Shown here: positions 26,296 through 34,768 of the stretch, in pieces | Layout: every line of letters starts with the position of its first letter | How positions within the stretch are numbered: the first letter of the stretch is position 1 | Assembly: GCF_025148285.1 (NCBI RefSeq) | Contig: NZ_CP102268.1 | Span: forward strand, 2,459,001 to 2,523,000 | From: Marvinbryantia formatexigens DSM 14469 | Lineage (GTDB): Bacteria > Bacillota > Clostridia > Lachnospirales > Lachnospiraceae | Length of the DNA: 64,000 nucleotides | Direction of reading: 5' to 3' | Position numbers and translations under genes: made by a program | Notes under the pieces: generated by a model | What the model saw: the letters and a program-made list of their open reading frames with translations, nothing else | Databases searched by the model: none | Told to the model about the DNA's origin: nothing

Positions 26296-27588
26296 ATGAA
26301 AACGAAGAAAATGGTAGCGGCAGCAACAGTAGCGGCAATGGCAGTAGGTGTTTTCGGTGCTCAGGCGGCAGCAGAAGGCGGAAGCGTTTATTATCTGAAC
26401 TACAAGCCGGAGGTAGATGCACAGTGGCAGGAGCTGGCAGCTTCCTACACAGAGCAGACAGGTGTTCCGGTAACGGTTGTTACAGCGGCATCCGGTACAT
26501 ATGAGCAGACGCTTACATCTGAGATCGCAAAATCAGAAGCGCCGACCCTGTTCCAGGTAGAGAACCAGTCCTGGCTGGACAACTGGGGACAGTACTGCTA
26601 CGATCTGTCCGGAAGCTTCATCGCAGAGCATTCTACAGCAAACTGCCTGTCTATGGAAGGTGTTGAAGTAGCGGCGGTACCGTTCGCAAACGAGAGCTAC
26701 GGTATTATCTACAACGTAGATTTGCTGAACGAATATTGTGGTCTGGAAAATGCAGTAATTTCCAGCCCGGAAGAAATCAACAACTTTGACAAGCTGAAAG
26801 CGGTAGCAGATGATATTCAGGCAAGAAAAGATGAACTTGGCGTAGAAGGTGCTTTCACCTCCGCAGGTCTGGATGGCTCCTCCAACTGGAGATTCACCAC
26901 CCATCTTGCAAACATGCCGATTTACTGGGAGCTGACCGAGAAGGGCGTTACCACCGCAACCTCTCTGGACGGAACCTATGTTGGAAATTACAAGAACCTG
27001 ATTGACCTTTACTTCACAGATTCTACCTGCGACCCGGCTCTTCTGAGCGGTAAGACCGGCGACGACTCTCTTGCAGAGTTCTGTGACGAGATGGCAGTAT
27101 TCTACCAGAACGGTACATGGGCATGGACCGAGGATGGCGATATCGCTTCTATGAACATCGCATTCCTGCCGCTGTACACAGGCGTTGAAGGTGAGGAAAA
27201 TATCGGTGTCTGCACAGGTACAGGTAACTACTGGTGCATCAACAAGAACTCCAGCGAGGAAGATATCCAGGCAACACTTGACTTCCTTGAGTGGGTAGTT
27301 TCCTCTGATGAAGGAAAAGATACTCTGGCAGGCAAGATGGCATTCAACGTACCGTTTGACACCTTCGCAGATTATGAACTGGCTAACCCGCTGTTTGTAA
27401 GCGCAAACGCATACGAAGAAGCAGGCAAGACCGCAGTTTCATGGATCGGTACCGAGAATCTTCCGACTGAGAACTGGAAATCCGAACTGGGCTCCGCTCT
27501 GATCGAGTACTCCCAGGGAACCGCAGACTGGTCCGTTGTTGAGAAAGTATTTACCGAAGACTTTGCTACTGAGTGGGCAAACAGATAA
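26296..27588 (+). CDS. Extracellular sugar-binding protein of an ABC importer
   Basis: 430 residues of the family 1 solute-binding type, likely for maltose/maltodextrin given malQ downstream. The signal peptide runs MKTKKMVAAATVAAMAVGVFGAQ-AAAEGG in pattern. Odd feature: there is no lipobox cysteine, which Gram-positive binding proteins normally use for anchoring. Aromatic residues (WLDNWGQY, NWRFTTH, NYWCIN) fit sugar stacking. The ribosome site AAAGGAGG is strong. The first gene of the operon; a hairpin follows that would give higher expression than the permeases. Confidence 0.9.
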   Translation: MKTKKMVAAATVAAMAVGVFGAQAAAEGGSVYYLNYKPEVDAQWQELAASYTEQTGVPVTVVTAASGTYEQTLTSEIAKSEAPTLFQVENQSWLDNWGQYCYDLSGSFIAEHSTANCLSMEGVEVAAVPFANESYGIIYNVDLLNEYCGLENAVISSPEEINNFDKLKAVADDIQARKDELGVEGAFTSAGLDGSSNWRFTTHLANMPIYWELTEKGVTTATSLDGTYVGNYKNLIDLYFTDSTCDPALLSGKTGDDSLAEFCDEMAVFYQNGTWAWTEDGDIASMNIAFLPLYTGVEGEENIGVCTGTGNYWCINKNSSEEDIQATLDFLEWVVSSDEGKDTLAGKMAFNVPFDTFADYELANPLFVSANAYEEAGKTAVSWIGTENLPTENWKSELGSALIEYSQGTADWSVVEKVFTEDFATEWANR

Positions 27589-27620
27589 GTAAATCCGGAA
27601 TAAGACGATAGGATAGAAAA

Positions 27621-27657
27621 AAGAAAAGAATAGCTGTAACCTGGCTATTCTTTTCTT
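27621..27657 (+). terminator. Intra-operon hairpin after the binding-protein gene
   Basis: A perfect 14-bp stem, AAGAAAAGAATAGC with GCTATTCTTTTCTT, around a 9-nt loop. The right arm is T-rich. Partial terminators here are common in importer operons and let the binding protein be made in excess over the permeases. Confidence 0.75.
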
Positions 27658-27745
27658 ATAAAGAGGTAATACAGGTGAAAGCCCGCGGATTGCCCTGCGC
27701 CCTGCACGGAGAACGGGTCTTCATAGCGAATAAGGAGAATGTATC

Positions 27746-28585
27746 ATGGAAAAAGCGTTAAAGAAATATTTACCGGTTTTCACATTCCCCACAGCAATCG
27801 CGTTTCTTATCGGTTTTATTGTACCGTTTGTTATGGCTGTTTATCTGAGCTTCTGCTCCTTTACAACAGTAAATGACGCGAAATTTGTGGGAATCAGCAA
27901 TTATATTGAAGCAATTAAGGACCCGGTATTTTTACACTCGGTAGGCTTCTCGGCAATCTTTACGGTTGTCACAGTAATTCTGATCAATGTGCTGGCGTTT
28001 GCCGTTGCACTTGCTCTGACACAGAAGATTAAAGGCACCAACCTTTTCCGTACCGTTTTCTTCATGCCGAACCTGATCGGCGGTATCGTACTCGGTTACG
28101 TATGGCAGCTTCTGTTCAACGGTATTCTGGCATACTTCAACCGTACCCTGACGTACAGCTCTGTGTACGGCTTCTGGGGTCTGGTAATCCTTCTCTGCTG
28201 GCAGCAGATAGGTTACATGATGATTCTGTACATCGCCGGTCTGCAGAACATTCCGGGCGATATGCTGGAGGCGGCGCAGGTGGACGGCGCGACCGGCGTG
28301 CAGCGTCTGTTCAAAATCATTATCCCGTCCATGAGACCGACGATTGTAATCTGTACCTTTATGTCTCTCACAAACGGCTTTAAGCTCTTCGACCAGAACC
28401 TCGCGTTAACAGCGGGCGAGCCGTCGCACGGCACAGAAATGGTGGCGCTGAATATTTACAACACCTTCTACGGCAGCACGGCGACATACCGCGGCGTCGG
28501 ACAGGCGAAGGCAGTTATCTTTGCGGTTGCGCTTGCACTGATTGGCGTACTGCAGATGAGACTGACCGCGGGAAAGGAGGAGTAA
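27746..28585 (+). CDS. Sugar ABC importer permease (MalF type)
   Basis: 279 residues with six membrane helices. The EAA-loop signature LEAAQVDGATGVQRLFKIIIP contacts the ATPase in the cytoplasm (written here as family evidence, about residues 174-193). It is the first of two permease subunits. It lacks the extra N-terminal helices of enterobacterial MalF, as is usual in Gram-positives. ATG 27746 follows AAGGAGAATGTATC. Seven bases separate it from the next gene. Confidence 0.93.
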   Translation: MEKALKKYLPVFTFPTAIAFLIGFIVPFVMAVYLSFCSFTTVNDAKFVGISNYIEAIKDPVFLHSVGFSAIFTVVTVILINVLAFAVALALTQKIKGTNLFRTVFFMPNLIGGIVLGYVWQLLFNGILAYFNRTLTYSSVYGFWGLVILLCWQQIGYMMILYIAGLQNIPGDMLEAAQVDGATGVQRLFKIIIPSMRPTIVICTFMSLTNGFKLFDQNLALTAGEPSHGTEMVALNIYNTFYGSTATYRGVGQAKAVIFAVALALIGVLQMRLTAGKEE

Positions 28586-28592
28586 CAGCAAC

Positions 28593-29432
28593 ATGAAATC
28601 GAAAAAAGCAAATTACAAGACAGTCCTCACGGTGGTATTCAGTATTATTTCGGTGCTGTATGTATTCCCGATCGTGCTGGTTATTATCAACTCCTTTAAG
28701 AAGAAAACGAGTATCAACCTGAGACCGTTTGAGCTTCCGACCGAAAAATCCTTTGTCGGGCTGGACAATTATATTAATGGTATTGAAAAAGTTGAATTTT
28801 TCAAGTATTTTGGATATAGTTTATTTATCACGGCGGCGTCTGTTATCGCGATCCTGCTGTTCTGCTCCATGTGCGGCTGGTATGTGACCCGTGTGAAAAA
28901 TGCCTTTACAAAAGCGTTGAAGTCTGCGGCGATCTTTTCTATGGTAGTGCCGTTCCAGATGATTATGTTCACGCTGGCAAAGACGGCGGATACGTTGCAT
29001 CTGAATACGCCGGTAGGTATCGTCGTTGTGTACCTGGGCTTCGGCGCCGGTATGGCGATTTTCATGTTCTCCAATTTCGCGCAGAGTATGCCTATCGAAA
29101 TTGAGGAAGCGGCAAATATCGACGGTTGCAATCCGCTGCAGATGTATTTTAAAGTAATTCTGCCGATTATGAAGCCGACCTATGTATCGGTAGGTATTCT
29201 GGAAATCATGTGGATCTGGAACGATTACCTTTTGCCGTATCTGGTACTGGATATTAAGAAATATAAGACGATTCCTATCGTTATCCAGTATCTGAAGGGC
29301 GGATTCGGTTCTGTGGATATGGGAGCGATTATGGCATGTATCGTGCTTGCGATTATTCCGGTAATCGTTATTTATGTAATCTGCCAGAAATACATTATCG
29401 AAGGTGTTGCGGCAGGCGCAGTAAAGGGCTGA
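28593..29432 (+). CDS. Sugar ABC importer permease (MalG type)
   Basis: 279 residues, six membrane helices. The EAA-loop reads IEEAANIDGCNPLQMYFKVI, then LPIMKPTYVSVG. Forms the heterodimeric channel with the preceding permease. No ATPase gene lies in the locus, so a shared MsmX-type ATPase elsewhere probably powers it; that is inference from other Firmicutes. AAAGGAGG overlaps the previous stop region. Confidence 0.93.
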   Translation: MKSKKANYKTVLTVVFSIISVLYVFPIVLVIINSFKKKTSINLRPFELPTEKSFVGLDNYINGIEKVEFFKYFGYSLFITAASVIAILLFCSMCGWYVTRVKNAFTKALKSAAIFSMVVPFQMIMFTLAKTADTLHLNTPVGIVVVYLGFGAGMAIFMFSNFAQSMPIEIEEAANIDGCNPLQMYFKVILPIMKPTYVSVGILEIMWIWNDYLLPYLVLDIKKYKTIPIVIQYLKGGFGSVDMGAIMACIVLAIIPVIVIYVICQKYIIEGVAAGAVKG

Positions 29433-29493
29433 TTACGAACCGGGCTATCCGGCGAGAGCAGACCTGTAACCTGGAAACAAAGGGGGAAAGGGA

Positions 29494-30978
29494 ATGAAAA
29501 GACAATGCGGTATGCTGCTACCGATAGCCAGTCTGCCATCTGAATACGGAATCGGGTCTTTCTCAAAAGAGGCATATGCTTTTGTGGATATGCTGCATGA
29601 GACGGGGCAGAGCCTCTGGCAGGTTCTGCCAATCGGACCGACGGGCTACGGGGATTCTCCCTATCAGTCGTTTTCCACATTTGCGGGCAATCCGTATTTT
29701 ATCGATCTGGAGCAGGTGATCCGGGACGGGCTTCTGACGGAAGAGGAATGCCAAAGCTTTGACTGGGGCAGCGATCCGGAGATAATAGAGTATGACAGAA
29801 TTTATGCTTCCCGCTTTCAGATTCTCAGAAAGGCGTACGGGCGCTATCATACAAAGGAAGACAGGGAGTTCCTGGAATTTCAGCAGAAAAACAGCTTCTG
29901 GCTGGAGGACTATGCGCTGTTTATGGCGATTAAGGACAGCCGCGGCGGACAGTGCTGGGCGCAGTGGGATGAGGATATCCGGATGAGAAGACCGGAGGCG
30001 GTAAAGAAGTACAGGGAAGAGCTGGCGGAAGATATTGCATTTTACATGTTTGTGCAGTATCTGTTCCAGAAACAGTGGCTGGCGCTGAAACGCTACGCAA
30101 ATGAGCGGCAGGTAAAGATTATCGGAGATATTCCCATCTATGTGTCTTTTGACAGCGTGGATGTGTGGGCAAATCCGGAGCTGTTCCAGCTCGATGAGGC
30201 GCATATGCCGGTGGCGGTTGCCGGCTGCCCGCCGGATGCTTTTGCGGCGGACGGACAGCTCTGGGGAAATCCGCTGTATGCATGGGATTATCACAAAAAG
30301 ACCGGGTACCGCTGGTGGATCGACAGAATGCGGGCCCTGTATGAATTGTTTGATATTGTGCGCATCGACCATTTCCGCGGCTTCGACCAGTATTACTCCA
30401 TCCCGTACGGCGATAAGACGGCTGTCAACGGGCACTGGGAGCAGGGAATCGGCGCGGATTTGTTTAAGGAGATTAAAAAGGCGCTGGGCGATACGGAAAT
30501 CATTGCGGAGGACCTCGGCTACGTGACGGATTCTGTCCGGCAGCTTCTGCGGGACACCGGCTATCCGGGCATGAAGATTCTGCAGTTTGCATTTGATTCG
30601 CGGGAAGAGGGCTGCTATATGCCGTATAAATATCCAAGAAATTGTGTGGTTTATACGGGTACGCACGACAATGACACCGTCCGGGGATGGTATCAGAGTA
30701 TCAGCGAAAACGACCGCGCGCTTGCACAGCTTTATATGAACAATAAAAACACGCCGGACGAACAGATTCACTGGGATTACATCTGCTGCGCGCTGGCGAC
30801 GGTGGCGGACATCTGCATCATACCGGTACAGGACTATCTTGGACTTGGAAGCGAAGCGAGAATCAATATTCCGTCGGTTCCTTCGGGAAACTGGAAATGG
30901 CGTATGAAAAAAGAGGCGTTTACGCCGGAATTAAAGAAGAAAATCCGGTCCCTTGCCGAAGTGTATGGAAGATATTGA
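29494..30978 (+). CDS. malQ: 4-alpha-glucanotransferase (amylomaltase)
   Basis: 494 residues, the usual GH77 length. It begins with RQCGMLLPIASLPSEYGIG, includes QVLPIGPTGYGDSPYQSFS, the nucleophile region FDIVRIDHFRGF, the acid/base region EIIAEDLG and YTGTHDNDT. The enzyme transfers alpha-1,4-glucan chains and turns maltodextrins into glucose and longer chains in the cytoplasm. It follows the permeases by 61 bp with AAAGGGGGAAAGGGA upstream, so it is part of the maltodextrin operon. Confidence 0.96.
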   Translation: MKRQCGMLLPIASLPSEYGIGSFSKEAYAFVDMLHETGQSLWQVLPIGPTGYGDSPYQSFSTFAGNPYFIDLEQVIRDGLLTEEECQSFDWGSDPEIIEYDRIYASRFQILRKAYGRYHTKEDREFLEFQQKNSFWLEDYALFMAIKDSRGGQCWAQWDEDIRMRRPEAVKKYREELAEDIAFYMFVQYLFQKQWLALKRYANERQVKIIGDIPIYVSFDSVDVWANPELFQLDEAHMPVAVAGCPPDAFAADGQLWGNPLYAWDYHKKTGYRWWIDRMRALYELFDIVRIDHFRGFDQYYSIPYGDKTAVNGHWEQGIGADLFKEIKKALGDTEIIAEDLGYVTDSVRQLLRDTGYPGMKILQFAFDSREEGCYMPYKYPRNCVVYTGTHDNDTVRGWYQSISENDRALAQLYMNNKNTPDEQIHWDYICCALATVADICIIPVQDYLGLGSEARINIPSVPSGNWKWRMKKEAFTPELKKKIRSLAEVYGRY

Positions 30979-31003
30979 CGCTTCCTGAAAAAAAGTGTAT
31001 AAT
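30975..31003 (+). promoter_or_regulatory. Sigma-A promoter of the LacI gene
   Basis: TTGACG, 17-nt spacer, TATAAT, overlapping the malQ stop codon. Near consensus, so the regulator has its own promoter. Confidence 0.75.
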
Positions 31004-31018
31004 AATAAACAGGTTCTG

Positions 31019-31056
31019 GTGCTGTGCTTCATGGTATGGAAGTACAGCACTGTTTT
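31019..31056 (+). terminator. Hairpin in the LacI leader
   Basis: GTGCTGT-GCTTCAT pairs with ATGGAAGT-ACAGCAC around a short loop, followed by TGTTTT. It lies about 10 nt after the predicted start of the LacI transcript. It may end malQ transcription, or act as an attenuator for the regulator. Confidence 0.5.
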
Positions 31057-31110
31057 ATCTTAGAAAAATCTGGAAAATTCTTGTTATTTTATTTGGAAGG
31101 GACGACGGTT

Positions 31111-32142
31111 ATGGGGGCTTTGACAATTAAGGATATTGCGAAAATTTGCGGGGTAAGTGTTACCACGGTGTCGAGAGCGCTGAATAATTATCCGGGTATC
31201 AATCAGGAGACGAAGGATAAGATTATGGAGGTCGTCCGTGAAAAGCAGTTTATACCGAATAACAGCGCGCGAAATCTGAAAAAGCTTGAGAATCATTCCA
31301 TTGCCGTTCTGGTAAAGGGGGTAGGAAACCCGTTTTTCCAGCCGATGATTGCGACGCTGGAAAAATTTGTACATAAGCAGAAATATACGTTTATTTTGCA
31401 GAGCGTCAATGATAATGAGGATGAAATAGAGGTGGCTTCCCAGCTCAGTCTGGAGAAAAAGCCGAAGGGGATTGTTTTTCTCGGCGGTTACTTTAAGCAT
31501 ACGGAGGCGAAGCTGCGGCAGCTCGACCTCCCCTGCGTCATCTGCGCGGTCGGAAGCATTGATGAAAAGAGCAGCAATGTCTGCTCCTCCGTGCATGTGG
31601 ATGATATCCGGGAGAGTTACCGGATCGTAGATTATCTCTGCAAGGCGGGGCATAAGCGGATCGCTATTTTTGCCGCCACGCGGGAGGATAAAAGTATCAG
31701 TGCGCTCCGCCTGGAGGGATACCGCCGGGCGCTGGCGGACAATGGGCTGCCGGTGTGCGAGGAGCTGATCCGCTACAGCAATGAGGGCGAAAATATTTAT
31801 TCGATGGAGCGCGGCTACCATGATATGAAGAAGCTGCTGAAAGAGCGGGATGATTTCACCGCGATCTATGCGATTTCGGATAATATGGCGATGGGAATCT
31901 GCCGGGCGCTGAAGGAAGCGGGGAAACGTATTCCGGACGATTATTCCGTGGCGGGCTTTGACGGTCTGGATATGTCGTCGTATTATATCCCGACCATCAC
32001 GACGGTGAAGCAGCCGGTCCGCGAAATGGCGGAGGCGGCAGCGGAGATTCTGTTCGACACGATAGAAAACGGACGCGGCGTCCAGCATCGCACGTTTGAG
32101 GGCGAGATGCTGATACGCGAGTCTTCCAGAGCGATTAATTAA
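31111..32142 (+). CDS. LacI-family transcriptional regulator (maltodextrin locus)
   Basis: 343 residues. The helix-turn-helix ALTIKDIAKICGVSVTTVSR is followed by the hinge helix IPNNSARNLKKL and a periplasmic-binding-like sugar domain. Start 31111 follows GGAAGGG, 9 nt upstream; a longer in-frame ORF from 31024 runs through the leader hairpin and is not favoured. Likely controls the ABC importer/malQ operon through the palindromes at 26198-26245. Confidence 0.9.
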   Translation: MGALTIKDIAKICGVSVTTVSRALNNYPGINQETKDKIMEVVREKQFIPNNSARNLKKLENHSIAVLVKGVGNPFFQPMIATLEKFVHKQKYTFILQSVNDNEDEIEVASQLSLEKKPKGIVFLGGYFKHTEAKLRQLDLPCVICAVGSIDEKSSNVCSSVHVDDIRESYRIVDYLCKAGHKRIAIFAATREDKSISALRLEGYRRALADNGLPVCEELIRYSNEGENIYSMERGYHDMKKLLKERDDFTAIYAISDNMAMGICRALKEAGKRIPDDYSVAGFDGLDMSSYYIPTITTVKQPVREMAEAAAEILFDTIENGRGVQHRTFEGEMLIRESSRAIN

Positions 32143-32146
32143 GGCA

Positions 32147-33034
32147 TCAGACCTTTTTTGCCCGGTATTCCTTCGGGCTCATCTGATAACGTTCTTTAAA
32201 TTTCCGGCAGAAATAGCCGGCGCTGGCAAAACCTGTTTCCTGGGCAATCGCGGAGACAGGTTTTCTTGTTGTATAAAGCAGACCGGCAGCCTGCGTCAGG
32301 CGGTACTGAATCAGGTACGCCACGGGGGAAAGATGAATGCCGGAGTGGAAAATCTGCAGGGCGCTGCTTTTGCTGACAGAGGCGGCGGAGGCGATCTGCT
32401 CCAGGGTGAGTTCCGTCCGGTAATTGTCGTGTATGTACTGCATCATTATCTGAAGCCTTGCCTGGCGGTGGTCCGGCCGGGCGAGCGCTTTTTCGCCGTC
32501 CGGGATATCCAGATTCCGGACAAGAATATCCCAGAGCTTCAGAAGCAGCCGGAGCGTGGCAAGCTCCGTGTCCGTCTCCTGCTCCTGCAGACGGTAAATC
32601 TGCGCGAGAATATCAAGAATCTGCCCCTGCCATGCAATCTGCGGGGAAAAAAGCTGCCAGGAAATCCGGGAGTGCAGGACGGGCAGAATGTATTTCTGAT
32701 ATATCAGACTGTTTTCCGGGGCAAGCAGACCGGGCGAAAAAACAATATTTGGAATCAGAGCGCTGGCGGTGGCTTCGAAGCGGTGCAGCACGCTGCTGTT
32801 GATAAACATGCCGCATCCGGCTGGAACCTTCAGCATGTCCGTTCCGGCATAGCAGATAGCGGTGCCCTCCACAACGGAAATAAATTCCAGTTCATGGTGC
32901 CAGTGCCAGTCCATGCAGTGAAAATCAAAATCCCAGATATTTTCCAGATAATAGGCGAACGGGTAAGCGGCATTTCCGTGCTGTACTGTTTCTTTAAGGG
33001 TGTCATCGGTCCTGATAGATGTCCAGTTATTCAT
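32147..33034 (-). CDS. AraC-family regulator with cupin sensor
   Basis: 295 residues. The N-terminal cupin contains the metal/sugar-type pattern DWHWHHELEFISVVEG; two C-terminal helix-turn-helix motifs include LTLEQIASAASVSKSSALQIF and PVSAIAQETGFASAGYFCRKF (cited as family evidence near residues 212 and 260). Usually an activator of sugar utilisation genes. It is convergent with the LacI gene (4 bp apart) and divergent from the MFS transporter, which it may control. Confidence 0.88.
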   Translation of the reverse strand: MNNWTSIRTDDTLKETVQHGNAAYPFAYYLENIWDFDFHCMDWHWHHELEFISVVEGTAICYAGTDMLKVPAGCGMFINSSVLHRFEATASALIPNIVFSPGLLAPENSLIYQKYILPVLHSRISWQLFSPQIAWQGQILDILAQIYRLQEQETDTELATLRLLLKLWDILVRNLDIPDGEKALARPDHRQARLQIMMQYIHDNYRTELTLEQIASAASVSKSSALQIFHSGIHLSPVAYLIQYRLTQAAGLLYTTRKPVSAIAQETGFASAGYFCRKFKERYQMSPKEYRAKKV

Positions 33035-33089
33035 GGCGGTTTCCTTTCTGTGCGGAAGTCATAATGCATTAGTATTGTACACGCCAGCC

Positions 33090-33114
33090 TCAAACACCTG
33101 CTGTTTGAGGCGTG
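33090..33114. repeat. Perfect hairpin, part of a dispersed repeat family
   Basis: GCCTCAAACA pairs perfectly with TGTTTGAGGC around CCTGC. The segment CTCAAACACCTGCTGT also occurs near 7703-7718, where the right arm is different. Confidence 0.65.
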
Positions 33115-33130
33115 AGAACGTGATTCAAGT

Positions 33131-33206
33131 GTGAGCAAATCCCATTCGCGAAGCGAATTTTAAATGGATTTGCGAAGGTTACTGCGAACGGAGTGAACAG
33201 TAACAA
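33131..33206. repeat. REP-like two-hairpin element, copy 1
   Basis: Two hairpins in a row: GCAAATCC...GGATTTGC with an inner TTCGC-GAA-GCGAA, then GTTACTG...CAGTAAC. The same pair with scattered substitutions lies at 44237-44312, and pieces of the second hairpin are seen near 43576-43605 and 7712-7730. It lies between divergent AraC and MFS genes. Noncoding; role unknown. Confidence 0.75.
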
Positions 33207-33334
33207 TTTTGTGATATTGTACCATAAATATGTGATTCTGTGCAATGATTTACCGGAAAAAATGCGATATAATCTCAGAGATTTGTAACAGGACGGCGTA
33301 TTTGCGCTGCCTGACCGGAAAGGAGAAAGTGTTT

Positions 33335-34513
33335 ATGAAAAATGAGTATAACAAAACGATTACAGCCTGCTTTACAGCATATATTGTGCAGGCGATCGTA
33401 AACAATTTTGTTCCGCTTTTATTTCTGACATTCCAGCGGAGCTACGGGATTCCGCTTTCGCAGATTACGCTGCTGGTGACGTTTAATTTTGGCGTGCAGC
33501 TTCTGGTGGATCTGCTTTCGGTAAGCTTCGTTGATAAAATCGGCTACCGTGCGTCCATGATTATTGCACATGTGCTGTCGGCGGCGGGGCTGGCTCTGCT
33601 GACCATTCTGCCGGAGGTGATGCCGACGCCGTTTGCCGGCATTCTTATCGCGGTGATGGTCTATGCAATCGGCGGCGGACTGCTGGAGGTTCTGGTGAGT
33701 CCGGTGGTGGAAGCATGCCCGTCCGACAACAAGGAAAAGACGATGAGTATGCTGCATTCCTTTTACTGCTGGGGACATGTGGGGGTCGTGCTGCTGTCCA
33801 CGGCGTTTTTCCAGGTATTCGGCACTCAGAACTGGAAGGTGATGGCGCTGTTGTGGGCGATTGTTCCGGCGTGCAATGCGTTTGCGTTTACGCGGGTTCC
33901 GATTGCGAGCCTGATGGAGGAGGGCGAAAAGGGTCTGACGATCAGAGAACTCTTTGGCATCAAAATTTTCTGGGTGCTGCTGATTATGATGGTCTGCGCG
34001 GGGGCGAGCGAGCAGGCGGTGAGCCAGTGGGCGTCGACTTTTGCGGAGAAAGGACTGGGTATTTCCAAGACGCTCGGCGACCTGGCGGGACCGATGATGT
34101 TTGCCATTCTCATGGGAGCTTCCAGAGCTTTTTACGGGAAGTATGGCGACCGCATCAATCTGGATAAGTTTATGATTTACAGCAGTTGTCTTTGCATTCT
34201 TTCCTACCTTGGCGTATCGCTGCTGCCGGTTCCGCAGCTCAGTCTGGCAGCCTGCGCCATCTGCGGGCTTTCCGTGGGTATTATGTGGCCGGGCACCTTC
34301 AGCAAGGCGTCGGCGGCTCTGCCGCGGGGCGGGACAGCGATGTTTGCACTGCTTGCGCTTGGCGGAGACCTGGGCTGCTCCGGCGGACCGACGCTGGTCG
34401 GCATGGTATCCAGCGCGCTGGGTGACAATCTGAAAATGGGTATTCTGGCAGGCATCATTTTCCCGGTGCTTCTGCTGACGGGCGTTGTGCTCTGCCGGAA
34501 GATGTGCAGATAA
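33335..34513 (+). CDS. Major facilitator superfamily transporter
   Basis: 392 residues with twelve membrane helices. The loop between helices 2 and 3 has FVDKIGYRASMI, a version of the MFS GxxxDRxGRR motif. It resembles sugar/proton symporters of the FucP/GlcP-like side but without a diagnostic motif. ATG 33335 follows GGAAAGGAGAAAGTGTTT; a longer frame upstream has no ribosome site. It is divergent from an AraC sugar-type regulator, which suggests carbohydrate uptake; the substrate is unknown. Confidence 0.88.
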   Translation: MKNEYNKTITACFTAYIVQAIVNNFVPLLFLTFQRSYGIPLSQITLLVTFNFGVQLLVDLLSVSFVDKIGYRASMIIAHVLSAAGLALLTILPEVMPTPFAGILIAVMVYAIGGGLLEVLVSPVVEACPSDNKEKTMSMLHSFYCWGHVGVVLLSTAFFQVFGTQNWKVMALLWAIVPACNAFAFTRVPIASLMEEGEKGLTIRELFGIKIFWVLLIMMVCAGASEQAVSQWASTFAEKGLGISKTLGDLAGPMMFAILMGASRAFYGKYGDRINLDKFMIYSSCLCILSYLGVSLLPVPQLSLAACAICGLSVGIMWPGTFSKASAALPRGGTAMFALLALGGDLGCSGGPTLVGMVSSALGDNLKMGILAGIIFPVLLLTGVVLCRKMCR

Positions 34514-34565
34514 CGGTCGCAGACCTGTGACTGGATGACTGAACAGTTACGAAAATAGCAGGAGA

Positions 34566-34592
34566 GGGCAGGATGACTGCCCTTTTAATTTT
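34566..34592 (+). terminator. Rho-independent terminator after the MFS gene
   Basis: GGGCAG-GATGA-CTGCCC followed by TTTTAATTTTT. Confidence 0.85.
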
Positions 34593-34649
34593 TGCCCATA
34601 ACATCGATATTGATAGTAACTATTTATTTATAAATAATCATATATCATC

Positions 34650-34678
34650 TTGACATCATCATAAAAACATGATAAAGT
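34650..34678 (+). promoter_or_regulatory. Sigma-A promoter of the large surface-protein gene
   Basis: TTGACA, 17-nt spacer, TAAAGT, about 90 nt before the start codon, in an AT-rich stretch with TTATTTATAAATAA just upstream. Confidence 0.6.
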
Positions 34679-34768
34679 ATCTATACATTTCAAAGAGTCC
34701 TGGTTTTCGCCACACATACCAGAGGTTATTAAAAAGCAACAGAATATGTTTAAGGAGGAAGAGGAATC

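Noticed and set aside
29563-30771. 402-codon minus-strand frame
   Set aside because: Antisense shadow of malQ; no domains and no ribosome site.
31084-32088. 334-codon minus-strand frame
   Set aside because: Antisense shadow of the LacI gene.
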